Shown: in pieces, positions 5,817 to 11,684 of the stretch
Layout of the letters: every line of letters starts with the position of its first letter
Position numbering within the stretch: position 1 is the first letter of the stretch
Source of the DNA: Rhodospirillaceae bacterium
Lineage (GTDB): Bacteria; Pseudomonadota; Alphaproteobacteria; UBA9219
NCBI GenBank assembly: GCA_003486725.1
Contig: DNGD01000208.1
Location: 1-11,684 of the forward strand
Direction: 5' to 3'
DNA: 11,684 nucleotides
Made by a program: the position numbers and the translations under genes
Notes under the pieces: model-generated
Database searches by the model: none
The model's input: the letters and a program-made list of their open reading frames with translations, nothing else
What the model was told of the DNA's origin: nothing

Positions 5817-6623
5817 ATGAAAACGCTTTTATCTGCCGCCTTGTTATCATCCCTTGCGTTGCCTCTTTTCTCCGGTGCCGCCTTGGCCGCATCGACCGGC
5901 ATTCAAATGCTGCCGCCCGTGCAAATGTTGGGTGCAACGGCAACCAGCTGTCTCGCGGGACAGGGAAACAAGCTCCTGTCATGGGACGGTGCATCAGCTA
6001 TCAAATGCAACACTGGCGTCGTCGTCACTCCATCGAGCTTATTTCTCGGCACAGCGACAGGGGGCGGGCATCTTTCGCTTGGTGCAACCGATGCCATAGG
6101 AGAGGGCTCTGAAATCACGTTAAAGGGAGCGGGCGCTTACGATCAATGGAATCAAGACGTAAATGCCAACAACTTGCGTTTTTTTACAAACTCAAACAAC
6201 ACTAATCAGTTGCAAGTTTTTAATCACGGCGCGGGGATCGCGGGTTTGTTCGTTGAAGGCAACATCGGGGCTGGGGTGTATGCACCAGCGGCCAAACTGG
6301 ACATTGCCGGCGGGGTCAAAGTCGCCAATGACGCGGCCAATTGTACGGCCACCAAAGCAGGCACGATCCGCTGGACCGGCACTGCCATGCAATTTTGTAA
6401 CGGAAGCGCGTGGAAAGGCATGGGGGGAACCGTCAAAATCGATTACACCCAATGCGTCGAAGCCCTCCATGATCTGGGAACCGGCCTTGTCTCCTACTTT
6501 AATCAGTGGGGAGCGACGGGGGCACACAACATCAATCTCGCGTGCCCGCAAGACTATGTTGTTGTCGGGCTGGATCACAACGAAGTCACAGCCGCTTATT
6601 GTTGCAAGATGAAGATCGAATAA
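5817..6623 (+). CDS. Secreted fibre-like protein C (paralogue 3 of 3)
   Basis: This is a 268-residue paralogue of A and B. The start at 5817 is chosen over upstream starts in the same frame because AAGGAGA (5804-5810) precedes it, the conserved promoter lies upstream, and it begins a clean signal peptide (cleavage near ALA, 24) followed by ASTGIQMLPPVQ. It carries C45, WDGASAIKC (56-64), and a middle segment (about 80-150) unrelated to the A/B block, with an EGNIGAGVYAPAAKLDIAGG transition in place of the usual repeat. Then come C176TATKAGTIRW and FCNGSAW (193-199). The tip (about 202-268) has four cysteines (213, 243, 262, 263) in the pattern CPQDYVVVG...YCC. The mature chain has eight cysteines. 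The stop lies only 10 bases from the end of the convergent sodB. Function unknown; a surface or fibre role is inferred. Confidence 0.8.
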   Translation: MKTLLSAALLSSLALPLFSGAALAASTGIQMLPPVQMLGATATSCLAGQGNKLLSWDGASAIKCNTGVVVTPSSLFLGTATGGGHLSLGATDAIGEGSEITLKGAGAYDQWNQDVNANNLRFFTNSNNTNQLQVFNHGAGIAGLFVEGNIGAGVYAPAAKLDIAGGVKVANDAANCTATKAGTIRWTGTAMQFCNGSAWKGMGGTVKIDYTQCVEALHDLGTGLVSYFNQWGATGAHNINLACPQDYVVVGLDHNEVTAAYCCKMKIE

Positions 6624-6633
6624 CGGAGCGTCG

Positions 6634-7227
6634 TTAGCCCATATTCGCCGCGACAAAATCCCAATTGATCAGATGATCAATGAAGGTTTGCAAGAAGTCG
6701 GGGCGGCGGTTCTGATAATCCAGATAATAGGCGTGCTCCCACACATCGCAGGTGACCAGCGGCGTTAGCCCGATGGCAAGCGGCGTCACGGCATTGGGCG
6801 TTTTTATGATCTTGAGCGCGCCCGCCTCTTCCACCAGCCAGACCCAGCCACTGCCGAATTGGCCCACGCCTGCGGCCTTGAATTGTTCCTTGAACGACTC
6901 AAGGCTGCCGAACGCGGCCATCATTTTTCCCTCCAATGCACCGGCTGGCGCGCCGCCGCCTTGTGGCTTCATGGAGTTCCAAAAGAACGTGTGGTTCCAC
7001 ACCTGCGCGGCATTGTTGAAAATGCCGACATTGGCTTCATCCTTGGCCGTCTGCTTGATGATCTCTTCGAGCGACGCAGAAGCCAGCGGCGTGCCCTTGA
7101 TCAAATTATTCAGGTTCGTCACATAGGCCTGATGATGCTTGCCATGATGAAACTCGAACGTGCGGGCAGAGATATGCGGCTCTAACGCTTCTTTGGCATA
7201 CGGCAACGGGGGGAGTTCAAAGGTCAT
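6634..7227 (-). CDS. sodB: Superoxide dismutase [Fe]
   Basis: SodB converts superoxide to oxygen and hydrogen peroxide in the cytoplasm. The 197-residue protein aligns along its whole length with E. coli SodB from the opening MTFELPPLPYAKEALEPHIS. The metal ligands are H27 (FEFHHGKHH), H79 (VWNHTFFW), D161 and H165 (DVWEHAYYLDY). Q75 in NNAAQVWNH is the second-sphere glutamine placed as in iron-type enzymes, which favours Fe over Mn. A near-perfect ribosome-binding site, AAAGGAGG, lies 6 bases before the ATG. The upstream gene on the same strand ends 22 bases away, so the two are probably co-transcribed. There is no signal peptide. Confidence 0.97.
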   Translation of the reverse strand: MTFELPPLPYAKEALEPHISARTFEFHHGKHHQAYVTNLNNLIKGTPLASASLEEIIKQTAKDEANVGIFNNAAQVWNHTFFWNSMKPQGGGAPAGALEGKMMAAFGSLESFKEQFKAAGVGQFGSGWVWLVEEAGALKIIKTPNAVTPLAIGLTPLVTCDVWEHAYYLDYQNRRPDFLQTFIDHLINWDFVAANMG

Positions 7228-7249
7228 GGCACGCCTCCTTTTTCAAAGG

Positions 7250-7843
7250 TCAGTCAGACTCGCATTCTTGCACATCTTTACGTATTTCAGCAAGCTTGCC
7301 GCGATAGCCTTCCGCGTCCCCGTATTCAACAAACTTGGTATAGTGGTGATGAGGATCGCGCAGGCGGATCGCATGTTTGATGGGGCACCAGAATTGCTCC
7401 GTGCGACCCGCAACCTCGCGCGCATAGGAAAAAACGCCGTTGCCATAGCCGCAATAAACACAATGGATTTTTTCAATAGCATTCAGATAGGCCAGATGGT
7501 GACGGTCCACGACGATAAAGGTGGATCGTTTGACAAAAGGAATGCCATAGGCACGGAAACAAATTTGTTGATAAAGCGTCACCCACAAATCAAGCAACAC
7601 AATCGGGATGATCATGGAATAGATGACGGGGGCCACCAGAATGTGCAAAAGCCTCGCGCGTCGGAAAAACTGGGGATAGCGGATTTTGAACGCGCGCTGG
7701 CGGGCGACCACTTCATCGGCAAACCACGCGATCTTGCCGCGCAGTTTAACTTCGTACTGCGCGCGGCTTTTTTCAAACTCGTCCTCCAGCCTGTCTTCCA
7801 GCTGGCGAATGCGCTCAAGAATTTCATTAATGGAGTCGTTCAT
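7250..7843 (-). CDS. Uncharacterised membrane protein with CxxC...CPIKH motif
   Basis: The 197-residue product has a charged helical, probably coiled-coil N-terminus (about 1-35). A long hydrophobic stretch at about 65-96 probably crosses the membrane once as a helical hairpin or twice. After it comes a conserved-looking soluble part with DRHHLAYLN (113-121), C128VYC131GYGNG, TEQFWC153PIKH157, and a C-terminal FVEYGDAEGYR. Three cysteines and a histidine in this spacing could bind a metal or cofactor. I recall similar uncharacterised proteins in proteobacteria but know no function. The ATG at 7843 is chosen because GGGGAC precedes it and the coiled coil begins there. The frame continues to a TTG at 7903 with unconvincing extra residues. 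sodB follows 22 bases downstream on the same strand. Confidence 0.75.
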   Translation of the reverse strand: MNDSINEILERIRQLEDRLEDEFEKSRAQYEVKLRGKIAWFADEVVARQRAFKIRYPQFFRRARLLHILVAPVIYSMIIPIVLLDLWVTLYQQICFRAYGIPFVKRSTFIVVDRHHLAYLNAIEKIHCVYCGYGNGVFSYAREVAGRTEQFWCPIKHAIRLRDPHHHYTKFVEYGDAEGYRGKLAEIRKDVQECESD

Positions 7844-8018
7844 AATGTCCCCGTAAATAGAGCCAGAAACATTATCTTTGACCGCGATCATCCCATTAGT
7901 CAATTAACCAATAACTAACGTTGGCAACACATGTGTTGGCGCACTGAAACGAATTGTGTTTTTCCCGCTTTTAGGCCATCTATTTTACATCTGAAAACAA
8001 AATTATGATCAGCAGCAT
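7844..8018. promoter_or_regulatory. Divergent intergenic region with palindrome CAACACATGTGTTG
   Basis: This AT-rich region separates the minus-strand CxxC-protein/sodB unit from the plus-strand kinase-like gene and should hold both promoters. A perfect 14-base palindrome, CAACACATGTGTTG, sits at 7925-7938. For the minus strand, TTGACT (7898-7903) and GATAAT (7871-7876) resemble -35 and -10 elements, but they are 21 bases apart, which is too far for a good promoter. No convincing plus-strand promoter is visible. Confidence 0.4.
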
Positions 8019-8783
8019 ATGAATATTCCGGCCTTATACAAAGCATACCTTATGTGGAAGCGCTGCGGTGCTATCCCTCCCTTCGACGAAGGAACCGTCG
8101 CGGGCTGGGGCAGAAGCTGCATTGCGCTTATCCCGCACAATCATCCCAACGTTATTGTGAAGTTCGTCGAAGGGACGCGTCCGCGCGGCGTCATGTCTGT
8201 GGGCCATGAATTTGACTTGATGGAAAAGCTGTTGTGCTTGAAAGGCGACCGCTTTGTGACGCCAATCCCGTTGTCTTGGGGAAAAAAGCCCAACTATCTC
8301 GCGATGGAATATGTGGGCAAACCCTTTCTTGTCGGACAATCCTGTGAAGACGAGATCGAAACCATTGGTCGCGCTGTCGGCGAGTTCTCGGCTCTGACCT
8401 TCCTGAACCTTGGGCGGCTTCACGCAGATATTTGCCACCCGAATCTCACACGCGCACCTTGCAAAAGGATTGGCATTATCGATATCGCTTCGGTTTGTCG
8501 ACTTCCTGCTTTGGAAAATATGTTTTTAACCCCTCTCTTGGCTCCTGGGTTTAATATCTCCCCCTATATCGCTGACGAGTTCACACGGCAAACGGGCATC
8601 GCCCTAAATTTTGATCATATTGTCAAAATAAATGAAGAGCGCCTGTTGACGCATTTCTCTAATTTTCCTGACCCCAAGAAGGCGGAAATATTCAGAGACT
8701 CAAGAAATAACATTGAGGAGTGGAGGCGCTTCCTTGCTTCCCAAAAAAGGGCTGGCGATCAACCCAAAGCGAAACCTGTCTGA
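8019..8783 (+). CDS. Small protein-kinase-fold (RIO/APH/WaaP-like) protein, substrate unknown
   Basis: I do not recognise a named family, but the 254-residue protein carries the elements of a kinase fold in order. They are a glycine-rich turn AGWGRS (28-33), a strand with the ATP-binding lysine NVIVK48F, a possible partner glutamate E64, and a hinge-like YLAMEYVGKP (93-102). The catalytic loop is LH135AD137ICHPN142, and a metal-binding aspartate sits in IGIID155IA. The catalytic Asp, Asn and second Asp are all present, so it may be active on a small molecule, lipid sugar or protein. There is no signal peptide or clear membrane segment. No good ribosome-binding site precedes the ATG, so expression may be weak or the transcript leaderless. 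The second half is visibly more AT-rich than its neighbours. It is isolated between divergent and convergent genes, so context gives no substrate. Confidence 0.7.
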   Translation: MNIPALYKAYLMWKRCGAIPPFDEGTVAGWGRSCIALIPHNHPNVIVKFVEGTRPRGVMSVGHEFDLMEKLLCLKGDRFVTPIPLSWGKKPNYLAMEYVGKPFLVGQSCEDEIETIGRAVGEFSALTFLNLGRLHADICHPNLTRAPCKRIGIIDIASVCRLPALENMFLTPLLAPGFNISPYIADEFTRQTGIALNFDHIVKINEERLLTHFSNFPDPKKAEIFRDSRNNIEEWRRFLASQKRAGDQPKAKPV

Positions 8784-8798
8784 TCCGTAAAACAGCTC

Positions 8799-9926
8799 TT
8801 ATGGAACCGCCGTCGTGGTGTCACCGCCCAGCTGCTGCGCTGCGCTGTATTTGCCGTAAGCCTTCATCATCATGTCCTCGATAAGCTCTGGCGGCAGGGT
8901 CTGCCCCGCCATCTGCGCCTTGGCTTGTTCATGAATCAGCGTGCCAAGCGAGGTATCGGCGGGGGCTACCACATCATTCGCAGCAACAGCGGGAGCGGGG
9001 GTAGACGCCGCCGGTTGTGTCGTAAATTGCACTGTTGATGGTGATGGCGTTTGCGTCTTGCGTTCCGCCGCCGCGACCTTGGCCGCCACGCTCATCGTCG
9101 GGCTGGCATAAATCACATTGCCCATGCGCGTTCCACCAACCTGCGCCAAGGCAGCCGTCTGGCTCACAGCGTCATGATTGGTTGTCCCTGTCCGTGGAAT
9201 AAAAGAGGCCGTTTGAGCGGCTGCGGCAACGGGAAGAGAAACAGGCGCCCCCGCCAGCTGCGCGGTCTGCACGGGGATTTGCGGCGCGGCACTGGCCGTC
9301 TGTACGTCAGGCACTTCAGCCGTTTCCTCGGCTTCGGCCAACAAAATCTCTTCCCCGCCGAGGGCTTCTGTCTCGGCGACTTGCACCGTTTCCTCATCGC
9401 CAAACAGCGCGCGAGCGACCTGTATGGTGGGCTCCTCTCCGGTTTTCTGCTCAAGGATCGCGCTGGCGATTCCCGAAACGGCGCTAAGCAAAACACTGCC
9501 TGTCGCAAGGCCAAAGGCGATGCTGCCCGCGACCTGTACGCCGGGCTTGATCGTATCGCCCGTCAGCTCACGGTAAATCGTGCCGATAACAGGGATATGT
9601 TGAAGCGGATTAATCAGATCGACAAAATCATCGAAGCCGAAATCCTCGTCCTCATGAACGTCCGTGGCAGGGTTCACGCCTTCATCGAAGGCCGAGCGCA
9701 CGGCTTCCGTTTCTTCCCCTTCTTCCGCTGCCGCAGGCGCGACAACTTTGGGGGCTGCCTTAAGCGCCACCGGCTCGGCCAACGGTGCCGACTGGATCGC
9801 GTTCAGCTCTGATTCAAAGCTGGCCGCCTTCGGCGTGGAGGTGCCCGAAGACCGACCCGCATTCATCTGCGCGAGATAGGCGGCGTTGGTTTGCTGGATC
9901 GATGACGTGGCGTTGACTTGACTCAT
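8799..9926 (-). CDS. Uncharacterised protein with INPLQHIP...YRELTGD segment; likely flagellar/motility regulon member
   Basis: The 375-residue protein has a disordered, alanine- and glutamate-rich N-terminus (1-95) and an acidic linker HEDEDFGFDDF (91-101). The only clearly ordered segment is about 102-160: INPLQHIPVIGTIYRELTGD, then a glycine/alanine-rich hydrophobic stretch VAGSIAFGLATGSVLLSAVS (132-151) that could insert in or associate with a membrane. A long low-complexity Ala/Pro/Thr/Gln region (190-330) leads to a helical C-terminus PPELIEDMMMKAYGKYSAAQQL (346-366, split here as its likely conserved end). I recall this segment from uncharacterised alphaproteobacterial proteins. No signal peptide is visible. 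A perfect sigma54-type promoter lies 25 bases upstream and AAAGGGAG precedes the ATG. Membership in the flagellar regulon is inferred from that promoter. Its molecular role is unknown. Confidence 0.75.
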   Translation of the reverse strand: MSQVNATSSIQQTNAAYLAQMNAGRSSGTSTPKAASFESELNAIQSAPLAEPVALKAAPKVVAPAAAEEGEETEAVRSAFDEGVNPATDVHEDEDFGFDDFVDLINPLQHIPVIGTIYRELTGDTIKPGVQVAGSIAFGLATGSVLLSAVSGIASAILEQKTGEEPTIQVARALFGDEETVQVAETEALGGEEILLAEAEETAEVPDVQTASAAPQIPVQTAQLAGAPVSLPVAAAAQTASFIPRTGTTNHDAVSQTAALAQVGGTRMGNVIYASPTMSVAAKVAAAERKTQTPSPSTVQFTTQPAASTPAPAVAANDVVAPADTSLGTLIHEQAKAQMAGQTLPPELIEDMMMKAYGKYSAAQQLGGDTTTAVP

Positions 9927-9950
9927 AAGGGCTCCCTTTGCCTATTCATA

Positions 9951-9966
9951 AGCAAGGGGCGTGCCA
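9951..9966 (-). promoter_or_regulatory. Perfect-consensus sigma54-type promoter of the 375-residue gene
   Basis: On the minus strand the sequence is TGGCACGCCCCTTGCT, which fits TGGCACG-N4-TTGCW at every defined base, with GG and GC exactly 12 bases apart. The predicted start is near 9940, giving a leader of about 14 bases that contains the ribosome-binding AAAGGGAG (9932-9939). It lies in non-coding DNA directly before the gene, downstream of the pepN terminator. Confidence 0.85.
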
Positions 9967-9993
9967 TTCATAAATCTGTCTTGTTTCAAGGCC

Positions 9994-10026
9994 TTAAGAA
10001 AAGTCCTGCCGCGCAATGCGGCAGGA
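9994..10026 (-). terminator. Intrinsic terminator of pepN
   Basis: A perfect 9-base stem TCCTGCCGC / GCGGCAGGA (10004-10026) with a 5-base loop is followed on the minus strand by CTTTTCTT. It starts 7 bases after the pepN stop. This separates pepN from the sigma54-driven gene downstream. Confidence 0.88.
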
Positions 10027-10032
10027 ATTACC

Positions 10033-11684
10033 CTATACCTTTGCTCCCAAAGCCTTCGTGACAATCTCGCGCACGTTCGGGGAAAGCTTGCCCTTCGCCA
10101 GTTTGGCCAGCGCCGCCTTCATCATCTTCTGGCGCTTGGCATCGAAATCGCGCCAACGCAAGAACGGCTTGGCCAGACGCGCCGCCGCTTGCGGGTTGAG
10201 CTTGTCCACCGTGGCCGCCATCTCGGCCACAAAGGCGTAGCCGCTGCCGTCCGCCGCATGGAAGCCGAGCGGATTGCCCGCAAACACACCGAGCAGCGAG
10301 GAAACACGGTTCGGGTTCTTCAGCGTAAAGGCCTTGTGCTTCATAAGCTTTTTGACCGACGCCAAAACGTCCGGACGACGCGCCGAAGATTGCGCTGCAA
10401 GCCAATGATCCATGATGGACGGTTGATCGCCAAACTGCTTGGCGAAGTGCGCGAACATCTTGGGCTTCAACGCGCTGTCGCCATCGGCCAGAATATCAAG
10501 CCCCGCGATCTTGTCGGTCATATTGCGGCTCTGCGCCACGGCGGCGGCGGCCAAAGGTGCGGTGCTTTCGCTTTCGATCTTCGCCAGATAGGCAAGGCAC
10601 AGATTTTTCAAACTGCGCTGACCACGCGCGACGCCATCACTGGCTTTTTCATCAAGGCTGTTTTCAATCGTCTCATACATCGCCCACAGATCATCGCTGA
10701 GGCCTTCCGCCATCGCGCGGATCACGGCTTGACGTTGATGATACAGCTTCACGGGATCGATCTTTTTGCCACTGGCCAAAAGCGTCAGACCCAATTCGGC
10801 TTCCGAAGGCAGCGACAGTGTCATCGCCTTGGTCGCCGCATCCAGCTTTTTGTCCTTCAGCACCTTACGCAAGGATTTGATAAACTCTTCCGGCACCGCG
10901 CCACCGGCCAGTACATATTGGGTAAACAGCTTTTGCGCCGCTTCCCAACGGTTAAACCCGTCGATATCGGAGGCCATAATCAGGCGCAATTGCCCTTCCG
11001 TGTACGGATAGTTCACACGCACCGGCGCGGAAAACTCGCGCAGCAAGGAAGGAATGGGCTCCTCTTCCACGTTCAAAAAGACGAACACCTCTTCCGGCGC
11101 GGCGACATCCAGAACAAACGTGCCCTTCATATCGCGGCCCTTTTGATCCAAGAGGCCCACACAGAACGGCATGTTCAGCGGATCCTTTTTCTTCTGCCCC
11201 GGTGTCGGCGGGCAGCTTTGCTTCACGCGCAGCGTGTATTCCTTTTTCTTCTTATCATAGGACGAGGTCACATCCAGAACGGGCGTGCCCGCTTGGCGGT
11301 ACCACACCATAAAATGACCGAGATCGACGCCGCCCGCTTCTTCCATCGCGGCGACAAAATCTTCGCACGTGGCGGCTTGGCCATCATGGCGTTTCAAATA
11401 CATGTTCAATCCTTTGCGGAAATTCTTACGCCCGATCAGCGTTTGGATCATGCGCACAACCTCAGAGCCCTTTTGATACACGGTCGAGGTATAGAAATTA
11501 TCAATGGTCTCGTAAGACGCCGGACGAATGGGGTGCGCCATCGCGCCCGCATCTTCGGGGAATTGGCCGCGGCGCAGGCCGCTGACGGCATGCAGACGCT
11601 CTAACGCGCGCGTGCCCATATCGCCGCAGAATTCCTGCTCACGGAAAACGGTAAGGCCTTCCTTGAGGCTGAGCTGGAACCAGT
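10033..11684 (-). CDS. pepN: Aminopeptidase N (M1 family), C-terminal part, cut by the window edge
   Basis: PepN is a zinc aminopeptidase that removes N-terminal residues from peptides during cytoplasmic protein turnover. The frame runs open to the right edge. The 549 complete residues present align with roughly residues 313-870 of E. coli PepN. The first are WFQLSLKEGLTVF, whose glutamate (codon 11659-11661) is the third zinc ligand. The HExxH motif lies just outside the window. Tyr in TVYQKGSEVVRM (codon 11476-11478) matches the catalytic tyrosine, Tyr381 of E. coli. Further matches are EDAGAMAHPIRP, RHDGQAATCEDFV, FSAPVRVNY, LKNPNRVSSLLGVFAGNP, FHAADGSGYAFVAEM and DAKRQKMMKAAL. No frameshift or missing region is visible. 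An ATG at 11619 is internal and not a real start. An intrinsic terminator follows. Confidence 0.97.
   Translation of the reverse strand, partial: WFQLSLKEGLTVFREQEFCGDMGTRALERLHAVSGLRRGQFPEDAGAMAHPIRPASYETIDNFYTSTVYQKGSEVVRMIQTLIGRKNFRKGLNMYLKRHDGQAATCEDFVAAMEEAGGVDLGHFMVWYRQAGTPVLDVTSSYDKKKKEYTLRVKQSCPPTPGQKKKDPLNMPFCVGLLDQKGRDMKGTFVLDVAAPEEVFVFLNVEEEPIPSLLREFSAPVRVNYPYTEGQLRLIMASDIDGFNRWEAAQKLFTQYVLAGGAVPEEFIKSLRKVLKDKKLDAATKAMTLSLPSEAELGLTLLASGKKIDPVKLYHQRQAVIRAMAEGLSDDLWAMYETIENSLDEKASDGVARGQRSLKNLCLAYLAKIESESTAPLAAAAVAQSRNMTDKIAGLDILADGDSALKPKMFAHFAKQFGDQPSIMDHWLAAQSSARRPDVLASVKKLMKHKAFTLKNPNRVSSLLGVFAGNPLGFHAADGSGYAFVAEMAATVDKLNPQAAARLAKPFLRWRDFDAKRQKMMKAALAKLAKGKLSPNVREIVTKALGAKV

Noticed and set aside
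3644..6623. The three paralogues as a diversity-generating retroelement or shufflon target
   Set aside because: No reverse transcriptase, template/variable repeat pair, site-specific recombinase or inverted crossover sites are visible in the window.
3644..6623. The three paralogues as part of a prophage
   Set aside because: The GNVGIG/KLDV modules resemble tail fibres, but each protein has a Sec signal peptide and there are no other phage genes nearby.
7221..7236. A sigma54-like TGGCACG on the plus strand at the sodB start
   Set aside because: The GC of the -12 element is missing (TTTTT at that place), and the match comes from the start codon and ribosome-binding site of sodB on the other strand.
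7844..7903. An N-terminal extension of the CxxC protein from TTG at 7903
   Set aside because: No ribosome-binding site supports it. The ATG at 7843 has GGGGAC upstream and starts the coiled coil.
7160..7918. A 252-codon open frame on the plus strand over the CxxC membrane protein and the start of sodB
   Set aside because: It overlaps two better-supported minus-strand genes with good ribosome-binding sites. Its product shows no domain.
9051..9812. A 253-codon open frame on the plus strand inside the 375-residue gene
   Set aside because: It is an antisense shadow. The minus-strand gene has a perfect promoter, a ribosome-binding site and a recognisable conserved segment.
9961..11604. A 547-codon open frame on the plus strand across pepN
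   Set aside because: It is the mirror of pepN, whose minus-strand product matches aminopeptidase N along its whole length. The plus-strand product is rich in Arg/His/Gln and has no recognisable domain.

Overview
The window looks like chromosomal DNA of a flagellated alphaproteobacterium. The evidence is the flgF-flgG-flgA-flgH gene order, two strong -24/-12 (sigma54-type) promoters that suggest Caulobacter-like flagellar control, and a 375-residue protein whose INPLQHIP...YR.iTGD segment I recall mainly from Rhodospirillales-like genomes. The exact order cannot be fixed from the sequence. I see no rRNA, tRNA, CRISPR array, insertion sequence or phage integration gene.

Layout. (1) 99-3488, plus strand: a sigma54-type promoter followed by the distal-rod and L-ring operon flgF, flgG, flgA, flgH. 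(2) 3489-3643: a 155-base gap with a compound inverted repeat and the promoter of the next unit. (3) 3644-6623, plus strand: three tandem paralogous secreted proteins, called A, B and C here. They share a mature N-terminus ASTGIQMLPP, a WDG...IKC segment, GNVGIG/KLDV fibre-type modules and a C...AGTIRW...CNG..W module. Each ends in a different cysteine-containing tip. A and C have nearly identical promoters. (4) 6634-7843, minus strand: an uncharacterised CxxC membrane protein followed by iron superoxide dismutase (sodB), probably one transcription unit that converges on gene C. (5) 7844-8018: a divergent intergenic region with a perfect 14-base palindrome. (6) 8019-8783, plus strand: an orphan small kinase-fold protein with its catalytic residues intact. 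(7) 8799-9926, minus strand: an uncharacterised low-complexity protein driven by a perfect-consensus sigma54-type promoter. (8) 10033-11684, minus strand: the C-terminal two thirds of aminopeptidase N (pepN), cut by the window edge, with a clear intrinsic terminator.

How the genes may work together. The flg genes build the distal rod and outer-membrane ring of the flagellum. The sigma54-type promoter on the 375-residue gene suggests it belongs to the same flagellar or motility regulon although it lies 6 kb away. The three secreted paralogues are the most unusual part. They look like a stalk-plus-variable-tip surface protein set with its own shared promoter type. Their relation to the adjacent flagellar operon is unknown. 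sodB, pepN and the kinase-like gene appear to be ordinary or unrelated neighbours.
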